Shown one piece after another: positions 13,222 to 24,519 of a DNA stretch of 64,000 bases. How positions within the stretch are numbered: position 1 is the stretch's first letter; each line of letters starts with the position of its first letter. The notes below the pieces were generated by a model, which did not search any database, was not told where the DNA came from, and saw nothing but the letters and a program-made list of their open reading frames with translations. The translations under genes and the position numbers were made by a program. This DNA comes from Globodera rostochiensis (lineage: Eukaryota > Nematoda > Chromadorea > Rhabditida > Heteroderidae), in contig JAEVLN010000003.1 of the NCBI GenBank assembly GCA_018350325.1, positions 765,985 through 829,984 of the forward strand, read 5' to 3'.

Positions 13222-15815
13222 TCATGGGCCCACTCTATTAACATATGCCACGGAGACGATCATCGTCAGGATCAGCATCACAATGTACGGCATGCCCTGC
13301 GGCTGGCTTCTTGTCCGAGGCGCGCCGTTCAGCCGCCCGCGGAAGTCATTCCACGACAACTCGCGGTTCAGCGGCAGCCCGAACGGCTCCAAGTTGGCGC
13401 ATTGTATGCCGCACGTGCGCTCAAACTTTAGCCTGCAAACAGCATTTTCATTCATCATCATTTTTGATAAACTCTACTAAACGGCACTGTCAAAAATGCC
13501 AATGTGTTAAATATAATTTGCTCCAGGATCCCCGACATTTTTTTGGGATTACCCCCGCCCGACATGCCGTCCCCGAAGTACCCCCCGAGCCTGCGGGTTC
13601 GGGGTCAACTCGGCGCCTACAAAGGTCCCTAAAGCATCGAGATTCCAGTCATTTTCCAATTTTCAGGCGAAGAACATTTTGCGTTTTAGAGCCTTATTTG
13701 CCATTTTCAAAAAAATGTTTGTGAAAGCAATAAACCCGAAAATGCACCCCCTAAAGAATGAATTTTCCTTTTTTGTTTCAAACCAAAAAATAAGATTTTT
13801 TCTTTTACAATAAATGAGAGAATTTTAACCCTTTCCTCAAGAAAAATTTTTTTCTTGTGATATATTTTTATTTTTATATTTTTTAAATTAATTTTTCTTA
13901 ACAAATATTTTACAGTAAATCACTCACCGTTCACACATACACTTGGTTACGGTAGCCTAAACATTTTGACGATAAACTACGGTAAACTTTATTATTGTTT
14001 TATTTATAAATAATATTTAAAGCGACAGCGATTGTAGAGCAAGAGATTAGGCAAAATGGTAGCCCCGAGTGGGAATTAAACCATGCAATATTATCAGTTC
14101 CCCTTGTAAAATAACTTAATCAAAAATTCAAAATTTAAATTAAAATATTCGAAATTGGAAATTTTGCGACAGCCCTGGAAGCGGCGACTTAACATGAATT
14201 ATTGGAGGTTTGTTTATTATAATTGAAAAAAATATATTCTCACATGGAAACAATATTTTTGATGGATTAAATAGATGTCGGAGAGCACTGAACGAACCTA
14301 AAAAGTGGCACATTATGCATTTGGACTTATTCTTATAAATTCAAATGCCAAACCATCAAACATTCATCTTCAGGCCGAGTTTCCGGAAACTGCAACAATT
14401 TGCTCGAGGCGTCCAGCTTTACCCTGCGCAATAAATTTATTTTTTTGAATATTTAATAGGTGGCGTAAAAACGGAATGCCAAAAACCAATAAAATAATTC
14501 AAAAATGCCATCCTCCCGCCGCCGCCAACAACAACAAAAACCTGAGCAATCGGTGCCGTTCCAGCACAAAGTGAGGCGGCGGTTGGCGTTGCCGAATTTC
14601 GTCCTTCGCAAAGCGTTGAAATTTCGTTCAGTTCCGATGCCGAACAATTGCCTTGGCCGCCGCTGGCATAGCCTCCGGCGCTGTCGCGCAAACTTTGTGA
14701 TCGCCGATTGTTGCTGCCTTTTGCTGGAAAAATTAAATTTAACAAAATATTTAAATTTCACTGAAATGCAGTGAATACACAATGCCAATAAAATATATTT
14801 TTTAGTAATTGTGCCTTCAAGCGATTTCCGATGGATGGGCGGACGGCACTGAATTTGCAGATAGCCAAAGAGGGAGATGAACTGCAGCTCAGTTGGTGGG
14901 GCCAATAAGCCAATGGAAGCACCCGAGGGGTTTCTCTGAATTTAAAAATGCCATTCTCTAATTTTTTTTTGCATCATCAAATACATGAATGCCCCCGGCC
15001 CCCTGTCTGTGGTGATTGTGCCGTCGATGCTGCTGCTGCTGGTGCCGTTCGGCACTTTTGTCCGACGAGTGTTGCTGCTGCTGTTGCTGCTTCTGCTGTT
15101 GTTCACGTGATGTGAACAGGCAAAAGTCCACGCGTTTGCCGTACGCCATGCGCGCCGCCTGCCCAATTTGCTTGGGCGCGCACTTGATGCGTGGCTCTGT
15201 TGGACGTGCAAAGCACGCATCCAACACCTGCAAAAAAAGAGGGGATCTTGGTCAATATTTCTTGGACTATCCCGGAAGGTAATGAGCAAATCCTGTCAAA
15301 AAACCGGGACTAATTGACTAAAACAAAGATTTGTAAATTTTGAAAATCCCGGGATCATTCAATAAGAAGCAATTTCATTCCCAAATATTTTAGTCTTAAT
15401 ACCCGATCTCGTTCAAATTATGTCCCACAACCAATTCATTCATTAAAAAGTTACTATAAATATTCAATGCTAACAAACAATATTGGTACCGCTGGAAAGC
15501 TCTTAATGAGTTACAATTTAACTCGGTTAAATCAATATTTTTAAATATTTAAATGCTCACATTATAATGAACACATCGGAAGGCGAGTTCTGCCGATTCT
15601 TCAGATGCCGAACAGATGGGCATTTGGTCGAACAGTTGGCTGAAACATTCCTCCGCTATTTCCATGTTGCAGGCGTACTGTTGCGGCGGTTGGCTACAGT
15701 AGAATTGTGGCGGAATTCAAAATTAAGACTTTTTTTCGAAACGATACCCTGAGGCAACATTTTGCGCGGAAATTAGCAGCGGCAACAAACACAAAACATT
15801 GAGCCGACAAAGCAT
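13222..15815 (-). CDS. Secreted or membrane-anchored cysteine-containing protein, family unknown
   Basis: Exon 1 (15747-15815) encodes MLCRLNVLCLLPLLISA, a clear signal peptide. It joins in phase 2 to exon 2 (15561-15693: QPPQQYACNMEIAEECF... FRCVHYN), then in phase 0 to exon 3, which begins VLDACFARPTEP at 15227 and carries a Gln/His-rich stretch. Likely further exons lie at about 14830-14933 (LAPPTELQFISLFGYLQ), 14530-14728 (GNCSASELNEISTLCEG), 14350-14413 (LLQFPETRPEDECLMVW) and 13222-13433. The last contains RTCGIQCANLEPFG and ends in a hydrophobic segment, MPYIVMLILTMIVSVAYV, just before the stop, consistent with a GPI-anchor signal or a terminal transmembrane helix. The intron near 14830 appears to use a GC donor (GAAG|GCACAA) that matches the next acceptor in phase 1. 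Cysteine spacing loosely recalls GDNF-receptor/GAS1-like domains, but I do not claim membership. The junction into the last exon is not resolved. Confidence 0.55.
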
Positions 15816-18800
15816 AGCCAAATAGCCCTTTTTTTATTATGACACTTGCAAATGCATAATTTTTGCGTTTATTTCCTGGAAAAAAACGTTGTAAATTATT
15901 CGAAAATATTTAAATTGTATTGTCTGAATTGATTTTTGATGGTAAAGTCTGGGGCGATATGTCGGGGGTCAGGGGTTTTTCGGCGGGGGGCGTGTCGGGG
16001 GTAGGGAACCCCCCAATTTAAAGAAATTCTTTAACTATGAAAAGTATACAATTTCCGATGGATTTTTCGGAAATTTAAATTTATTAAAACATTTTTCATT
16101 TACAAAAACATTTCCCGCCTAATGGATGTGAAGCCTATGCTTAAAATCCATTGTTTTTGAGGGATTTCATGCTCGCGATAAGCTCAAAATGAGTAATGTG
16201 TCCCAATAAATGCTTTTTTGATGAAGCACGACGACGACGACGACGACGACCAAATGCCCCCCGGGGAAAGCTTTTCGGTGGCATTTTGTGTCGTGTGTTC
16301 AAATTCGGAATTAATTGGTGTCGTCGGGATTTTGCTGTTGTACCACCACCGGGTGCATTCATTCCATCCGCCATTCCCCCATTCTTGATGCATTATGGGG
16401 ATTATGACAAATTTCCGGCTTTTTATTTAAAATTTTGACCGCGAACATAACTTTGCGGTAATTCATTGCTTTTACGCGTTCCACCAAAAAAAGCTTTAGA
16501 GGATTACGAAATTCTGAGAACCATGGCGCGATGGGTCTCCGAACTCCCCCCCATGGGATGGTCCGAATTTCGATTCGATTTCCTCCGACATTTTTAGTGT
16601 CCGAATTCAGATTTTTTTTTTTCGAAATTTTTGAGGTCGTCGGCGTCCATCCCTGATATTTTATGGTTATTTTGATTCAGGTATTTTATTTTTTTAGTTT
16701 TTATATAGCAGTTGAAAATAAATGTGTGCCTGCACAATAGTGCCAACATCAACATCAACAACAACGCCTTGCGCAAGTTGAAATGTGTGCATTTCCGAAA
16801 AAAAAGGATCACGCCCGATTTGCCGACATTTTATGGCCTTTTATGGCCTGAGCAATGCGCCGCGGGGGGTTTTTTGAATCGGGGTCACCCATTTTGACCA
16901 CAAATTGGGCCAATTTGGCGCGCAAAAGTCCGCGATTTGCGCATGTAAGCCAATTATTAATTGTATGCGCATTTGTTGCAAATTAAAATGCAAATTATAT
17001 TTATGTTAAATATATATATATATATATATATATATTGATTGGTTAGAAATGATAGAATACGAATATATTAATTGAAAAACATTTCCAGCAAAATTCTCGA
17101 CGTGAAAGTTAAATAATTTTTGTTTAGGAATATCAAATAATCTGATGACACCGACAGACACCGCCGGAAGAAAAAATCCTGTTTTTTTCTATTTAATTAT
17201 TTTAAAGCAAATTGAGCAAAAACAATGGCACTTAAATATGATAGGGATAGGTACCAACTAAACAATCTGCTGGCATAAATTGATTTTTGAAAAATTGAAG
17301 AATCTTCCATTTTGCCTCCCCGGGGTTTATAATAATATTTATTTTATCAATCAATCGAACGGAGGGCATTTTGTTGGCACAAAATGCCGCGAGCCATTTA
17401 CACATATTGAAGCCATTGGGGGGGGGGGGGGCTTAAGACCACTTTTTTGTGGAGGTGTTCTGCTGCTGTTTGCTGTGCTTACTTTCTTATGCTTTGCGTG
17501 ATGAGAAAGCCTAAAGAAAAGTCCCCCCCCCCCCCCATAAATGCTAATAATTTCGATGCGACGGTGAGCAACGAAACCCCTCGGGGGATATGGATTACGG
17601 GGAAAAGCTGTTGCGGAGTGAAGTCATGCAGAAAAAAATATAAAATATTTTTTTGGCAAATGTAAAAAGATAGTAATTTAACTTATAAATTCAATTTTGA
17701 ATTGAATGGAATGGCAAATTTACGATCAGAAAAAAATTAAATTAAAATGTTTTTTAGCATTTTTTGGCGTTTTGACAAAAGAACGAACTTTCAAAGGCAA
17801 TTAGTTACATTATGGACGAGCAGAATATATTTTCCCTAATATGTTTTTTAATTGGGCATTGGCAAAAAATTTTTTGAGCCCTCGGGGGCATTCAGGCGGT
17901 ACAAATTAGGGATTTTGGGGGAAAGGCGGGCCAACAATGAAACATTTAATTAAAAAAATTCAAAAAAGTGAATTAATTATCTCTTTTTTAAATTCTGCAT
18001 ATTTTTAGGACCTCGAGGCATTTCGTTGAACAAATTATTATCTAGATTTGAAAACGTTTAGTGAACTCTCTTTTAATAAATTTTTAAAATAAAATGCATT
18101 TTCCCAGGAATTTATTTGACAAAAACAAAATTTATCCGCGATTAAAATGGGAATTTTTGAAAGAAATTAACCAAATGCATTGGCACGCGGGTGGACTCCT
18201 CCAAAAAGGTCGCGCAATTAGAGGCCGTTTCAGCAAAAGGAGGAGGAGGAAAATGGCGATTTTTGAGATTCAAAAATCTTTATTTAATCACAGAACTTCT
18301 TGGAATTACTTTTACTATTGGCCAAAAGGTCATAATAATTTATAAAATAATTTGTCAAATTTCAATTTAAAAAATCCAGTGCCACAAAATCTTTCGGGGG
18401 GGGGGGGGGGGGTGCGGGGTCTGAACAATTGAACTATACGAAAAGGGGGGGGGGGAGGAGCGAATGAACGATTAGGATGAAAATAAGCATTACCAATTTA
18501 TTATATAATCCAAAAATATTAAAAATGGGATTTTTTGTTTTCTTTTGCCAACCGCCCGAGGGGCACTAATGACGCGAGGTGCCGCCGCTGGTGGTGGAAT
18601 TGTTGCCCAGTCCAGCAGCCTCGGACTTGGGCCCCCCGAATCCCAAAAGCAGCAATTTCCCCCCCCCCCTCCAATTCGGGAGTATAAAAGCGTGGTCTTG
18701 GAAGGTGGGAACGTGTGTGCCCAAGGCAATGGCATCTGTGCCATTATGATGCCCGCCCGCGGGGGCCAGGGACAGAGTTTTGCGGAGATCCCCTCGGGGG

Positions 18801-20044
18801 AAAGGATTTCCCACCCGTTGGGGGCCTCCAATTTTCTCACAAGCTTCACCACAATCTCAATTATTAATTGTGCCGTGCCGAGCGGGTCGAAATGAAAGGG
18901 ATATAAATATATTTGTGCCCGGAGGGGAAAATTGGAAAAAAAAGAATTGCGGTACGGCGGCACATTTGGATTCAGCTCTGAATAAGCACGGAGGGACGGA
19001 CATTTGGTGGAAAAAACTCAAAGAATTTAATCCTCAAAAATTAATTTACTATTTACGCGAGGCCGCGGGGGTTGTTTAATTGCAGAATTAGCAAAATAAA
19101 TTAAAACTTTATTTTACGATAAGAATTTAAAGGATTAGCGAAGCGCCCAATTCCTTTTTCTATTTTTGTGTTAACACCAGAGTGTTTTTTTTTTGGGACT
19201 GGTTCAAATACTTCAAATCGAAAATTTAAAATGTTTTTTATGCAATTTGTTATTTTCAAATAATTGGGAAGAATATTTGAGAGATTTTTGCAATTTGTTG
19301 AAAACATTTTGCCAAATATAAAACGAATTTAAAAATGTTTTCGGCAACGCCCCCTAAAATTTAAATAATTTAAAGAAGATTGACAGCTTCGAAATTTTGT
19401 GCCCATCGCGCATTTTTGGATTTTGGCCTTAAATGGGCGAGATTTTGGACATGAAATCCTCAGAGAAGGGATTAGAACACCAAATGGACGTCATTAATGG
19501 GCGTAAATGGTCGGCGGGACGGGATAAATCCCCCCCCCCCCCCCGCGGCGTTCGTGCCGCGTCCCCGCCTTTCGCTACGCTAATCCTTGGGTTCTCCCCC
19601 CCCCCCCCCTCCCCTAAATTTATTCGTTGCGTGACTTTCAAAAAATGAATGCCCTGTGGGCTTTTTGGGCATTAAATTTGCCGTGCGTGCCCTCATTAGG
19701 CCACGGAAATGTCAAAGTTTGAATTGTGTGAATTGATCCGCAATTGTTCGCAATTTGCGGTTTGAAAGGGCGCCTCGGGGATTATGCAGCTGGCGCCAAA
19801 AGAGTTTAAAATTTTAATTTTTTTTATTTTGAAATTTAAAAAAATTTTTGGGGTTGAGGTTCGATTTCGAGTCTTGCCTAGCCCGGTCGTAATTTCGTAA
19901 CATTATTGGTAACACTTTGAACTTTTGGTTTAATTTTCAATGTTTATCTTATTTTAAAAATAATTTTATTCAAAATTAAAAAGATTGTCCGTCCAATTCT
20001 CTGCCCAAAATGATCTTTTGATCATCATCTCTTCGTCAGCGTCA
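15816..20044. other. Intergenic, no gene recognised
   Basis: Contains a GC-rich CCCCGA block (15950-16012), an AT microsatellite (17010-17035), and G/C homopolymers around 17407, 17522, 18399, 18446, 18659, 19531 and 19587. Open frames are interrupted or low-complexity, and I found no domain-bearing reading frame. Confidence 0.45.
17010..17035. repeat. AT dinucleotide microsatellite
   Basis: An uninterrupted alternation of A and T, about 13 units long. Confidence 0.9.
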
Positions 20045-23000
20045 TTATGCAAACTCGGCACGCAAAATGCGCTCGCGCACCATGCGCTTTTGCTCGCGCT
20101 GCCGCTCGTGCGCCTCCGCAATCCAACGTTTGATGTGCAACCTGACAAATTGGGAATTTTGTTACTTAAGCTTAAAATTAAAAAATAATTCAAAAACGCA
20201 GTTGAACAACCCCACAAAACCGGGCACTTCAACACCAAACACCAACCCACCCATCCAACTAAATTCAAAATTAACCACAGCCCCTTAACAGAAATTCAAT
20301 TTTTAAACAAAACCAAAAAATGGCGGACTTTTCAATTCGTCCGAACTTCTCGGACAGACTCCGTGTCTGCTGGGTGTTCACCGCGTAGGTCATAATGGTG
20401 AGCGCCGTCCTCGACAATCAACGACACCAAAGAATTCTAAAATTTTTAGAAATTTTAAAATTCGGCTGAATTGCCTAAGGGTTTGGACACTGTATTTTAT
20501 GCTTTTTTTTATTGTAATTAAGAACTACAATAAGTACATGTTGGCCAGGTTTCAGCATCCATCCACCGCCCGACCACGGGTCCAGCCATCCGTTGGAGAA
20601 AACATGAAATTTATTAATTATTTATTTTTTAAATTTTTGTTGTGATCTTTGAAAGTTGGGGATAAGTTCAGCTCAAAACTGGATCAGATCACGCGCATTT
20701 TGGGATCAGATCACTAAATGCTCACAATGTTCGAGGCGGTCGGGTAGAACGTGCCGTAGTTGATCATTGCCCACTGGGGACGGAACAGAAAGCCATTGTA
20801 GCCCACCTTGGCAAAATAGTCCTCGCACCATTTGAGCGAGTCGCGCACATTATAGGGACAGGACAAGCTGAATGGGTCACGTGGCGGACCCTAAATTAAT
20901 TGTACGGCATTGGACGCGGATTTGAGCCCGGAAAATTGGGAACCGGACAGCAATTCTCGGACATTTTTACCTCACTGCACATTGGCATCACCATTTCAGT
21001 GCAGGACTGAAATTTGGCAAAGTTACGCCGCGGGGGTTTTGAAAGAAAATTCTTTTCAAGCGGCCACCTGCCAAGGCCATCCGTCCGGGTCGCCCAGCTC
21101 ACTGAATGTGCCGGGACAGTCCTTGCCGAACAGGCACAGCTCCGACTGGTGGCCGGTGTAGTTGTAGAATATGTTCAGCATGGCGTATGCAGCCAGCGCG
21201 TGCCCCCGTTCCGAGCCCAGTGCCGTTGAATAGGCTTTGCATGCCTCCTAAAGTCGGTGAATTTGGAAAATTTTAAAACAAAAATGAGCAGGACAGGAGC
21301 AAAAATCAGAATATGAGTATTTATGAAGCTATTTTTAAAATTAGTGTGATTTTTGGGAAGCATTTTTTCGTGATTTTACGGCATCAATTTGTCTGATATC
21401 AAACTGCAACTTTACCTTAACTGGCCATCCGGGCAACGGGGCCAAGAAGTTGGAGGGGTACGGGTAGTCGACCATGGTCAATGTCTGTGAAAATCTTGCT
21501 TCTTTTTTTGTTGTTGCCAAGATTGCCTTTTCAAGTGCCCTTCTTGTCAAGACTATTCAAAAAAATTTCATTTCTTGCCAAGATCCCGCACCTCCATCAC
21601 GTCCTTAATTGAGCTGGCCAACAAAGCGCCGTCAGACGGACTTTGAACCTGCGCTTTTTTGGACAAATGGAACTTTTCATTCAGAAAGCGGCGTCCCATC
21701 GGCTGAAAATGTAATAAATAAATCTTTGAATTAAAATTTTACAAAAATTTTTTTGCCTGTTTTGGCAAGTTCTTTGATGGCATCCGTGCTGTTTTTGATG
21801 CCTGCCACGGTGCATCCGCTGTTCACAAATGTACGGGTCACAATTTTGTCGTACGCATCCTCGGGCGGACTCGGCACGTTGGGGAACCAAAACACCGGTG
21901 CGCTGGAGGCAATTCCACTGAAGAATGTTTGGCATTTTCAGTGAGTTTTGAAGATTATTTTTGGCACAAATATTATTAAAATACTATGAACTTTTTGGGG
22001 GCAGGCTTAGTTTCAGGCAGTTTTTTGTTAATTTGAATTTAAAAAATTAGTCAAACCCATCCATAATGTGCGGGTATTTGACACGCATCCACGCCGTCAA
22101 CATTCCGCCGTAGGAACCGCCGAATCCGATGACCGGCGAATTTTTGGCATTTGGCAAAATCTTAAAAATTAAATCCTCGCCTTGAGAATATTTTTGTCCA
22201 TATGAAATTAAATTTTGGATTTTTGCGGGTTTTTATCTTTCCCGAGAATGCTCAAAAATTGATAATCATTGATTGATCAAGCTTTAAATATGCTTTCTAA
22301 AAACCACCTCATTTTTCAAATGGTAAATCAAATGTGCAAAATCGGCCAACGCCTGCTCCGAGCTCAGATAGCCCAAATTGTCCAGCTTTGTGTAACTTTC
22401 GTTGCCGAACGGCTGCGTTTTGCCGTAAAAACGATGCTCCGCAAAAACGATGGCGGCACCAAACTCTGGCGCAATGTCCCACATAAAGCCCTTAAGGCAA
22501 AATTCAAAATCCACATAAAGCTCTTAAGGCAAAATACAAAATCCACATAAAGCCCTTAAGGCAAAATTCAAAATCCACATAAAGCCCTTAAGGCAAAATT
22601 CAAAATCCACATAAAGCCCTTAAGGCAAAATTCAAAATCCACATAAAGCCCTTAAGGCAAAATTCAAAATCCACATAAAGCCCTTAAGGCAAAATTCAAA
22701 ATCCACATAAAGCCCTTAAGGCAAAATTCAAAATCCACATAAAGCCCTTAAGGCAAACTTCAAAATCCACATAAAGCCCTTAAGGCAAAATTCAAAATGT
22801 ATGTCGGTGTGTGTAAAGTGGCTAAAAGCAATAAAAGGCGATATGAAATTTTAGTTTCCCACAAGCAATGTGCCCAAGTGTATTATAAGAGGAGGCCAAC
22901 TAATAATGTCTAGTACAGTAATTGTACAATAATTGAGCTTACCGTATTCTCGGCAAAGCCTTCGATGCCGCCTTCGTTGCCGGTGTAAAAAAAGATGGGC

Positions 23001-23423
23001 GCATTCTTCTCGCGGAAGTGATCCGTATTCAAAAGGTACCTAATTTTCAGGGCAAAATCCAATCGTCCCAATCGTTTCCCTATCGTCCCCATGACGGCTC
23101 CCGGTCAATTTGCCATTATTTCAATTTGTCAGTGGACAATCCCCTCCAATGAGACGCATTGTCCACATTGGGACGACTTGTCCGGGAGCAAATGTCTCAG
23201 ACCTCAATCGGAACGTGCGCGTGTCGCTGAACGAAAAATGGTCGATGGGCATTTGGTGCCAGCGCTCGCTCCATTTGTATTTGGCGGTGGTTTCAGCGGC
23301 CGCTTGGCTTAGCAATTTGAACCGAGAAAATGTGGCCAAACTGACCGGATCACGACGGATCCACGGCCTTTGGGTGGCCATAATCGGGGACAAAATAAAC
23401 AAAAATAGCAAAAAATTGAGCAT
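20045..23423 (-). CDS. Lysosomal Pro-X carboxypeptidase-like serine peptidase (family S28)
   Basis: Exon 1 (23203-23423) encodes a signal peptide ([16 protein letters not shown]) and the S28 start, [13 protein letters not shown]. Exon 2 (22943-23039) gives [19 protein letters not shown]. Exon 3 (22308-22490) gives [20 protein letters not shown]. Exon 4 (22057-22160) contains [11 protein letters not shown] with the nucleophile serine. Exon 5 ends at 21917 ([11 protein letters not shown]). Later exons include 21592-21702, 21416-21484 ([16 protein letters not shown]), 21068-21247, 20971-21006 ([10 protein letters not shown]), 20726-20890, about 20525-20610 ([12 protein letters not shown], catalytic Asp), about 20312-20435 (GAHHYDLRG, catalytic His) and 20045-20141 ([14 protein letters not shown]). 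All triad residues are present. S28 enzymes cleave after proline in lysosomes or outside cells. Exons 1-4 join in perfect phase, but four later junctions (around 21740, 20610, 20500 and 20320) lack an obvious canonical site. Non-canonical introns, assembly indels or early decay remain possible. Confidence 0.88.
22479..22800. repeat. 32-bp tandem repeat containing a splice acceptor, about 10 copies
   Basis: The unit is 32 bp. On the minus strand each unit carries TTTTGCCTTAAG followed by GGCTTTATGTGG, which are the acceptor and first 12 coding bases of exon 3 of the S28 peptidase gene. The real exon boundary at 22490 is the copy nearest the coding sequence; the others lie in the intron upstream of it. 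Confidence 0.95.
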
Positions 23424-23433
23424 TTTTGGTTTA

Positions 23434-23435
23434 TC
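23434..23435 (-). promoter_or_regulatory. Candidate spliced-leader acceptor of the peptidase gene
   Basis: On the minus strand TTTTCAG ends 11 bases before the start ATG, in a place where no upstream coding exon is required. This fits nematode trans-splicing but is not proven. Confidence 0.45.
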
Positions 23436-24289
23436 TGAAAATATGTTTCTTCGTAAATTCAATATTATTTATACTTTTATTTCTTGTAAAAAGGACAATC
23501 GAACGAAAATTTTATTTTAAAAAACAATTTTTTTTGTTCCACAAATGAACAATGAAAAATGATACAATCATTTCTTTTAACATATAATCAAAGCAAACGT
23601 TTTATTGATTAAAAAGTCCGTTTTATTTATAATTTTTCAAAAATAGAATTTTTAATAATAATTGAAAATTGTTAAAATGCCTTAGGGTTTTAAACCATTT
23701 ATATGGACGCGATGCCAACCAAAAGATTTATTTGTGTTGGATTTTATGGGCGATGTTTTGAATGGCCCATTAGCCATTACATATAACAAAATGATTTGGC
23801 CATAAAATGACCAAAATGGAAGCTATTCCTTTAAGCATTTATAATTAGATTTTGTCTGTACAGATTTTGATGGCCTTTTACTTATACCCGGGGGGGGGGA
23901 GGGGCTGGGGGTCTTTTGTCTGTACAGATTTTGATGGCCTTTTACTTTATACTCGGGGGGGGGGGGGGCGAGAGGGGCTGGGAGTCCCTGAGGAATGGAT
24001 GGAAAGTTCTACTTCCCCCCGGGGCAGGTCCATCCTGCTGATCGTCTCCATGACCTCCGTCCGATGGGGTATGGGCGAGCGGAGAGCGGCACTTCCCCTC
24101 GGGGGGAATGCGCCCGCCTTTAGCCCTTTGCGTCCCCTTTTTTATAAGCTTTTCCAGACATAACAATCAATCAAATTACAATCACATTGCTCTTCAAATC
24201 TTGTTTCCCAAAGAGTTGTTTCGACCTGATTGTAAAAACCGGGACCGGGATTAAAAGATTCCCAAAACCCTAGAAATATACGTATAAAC

Positions 24290-24519
24290 TAGGGTTGCAC
24301 GGGACCGGGACCAGTACTGAAATGATCAATTTTTCCCATTTTGGTACTGAAATTTTAGTCCCGGTTTTCGAAATTCTTTAAAATCCCCTTATAATAGTCC
24401 CGGGTTTTAACCAAGCATTTTTTTCTTGTTTTTGTCCAGTAGTCCCGGTGTTTTTTGAGCGGGACCAAATTTAGTCCCGGTCCCGGTTTTTCCAAAAGTC
24501 CCGGTCCCGTGCAACCCTA
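24290..24519. mobile_element. hAT-like MITE with 8-bp target duplication
   Basis: The terminal inverted repeat begins TAGGGTTGCACGGGACCGGG and is mirrored at the right end. The flanks are the same 8 bp, GTATAAAC, at 24282-24289 and 24520-24527. An 8-bp duplication with a TAG-start terminus fits the hAT superfamily. No transposase frame is present, so the element is non-autonomous. Confidence 0.85.

Noticed and set aside
14030..14110. tRNA-like or SINE-like stretch (GGTAGCCCCGAGTGGGAATT), with a loose relative near 25555-25620
   Set aside because: I could not fold a full tRNA or define element ends; the similarity is short.
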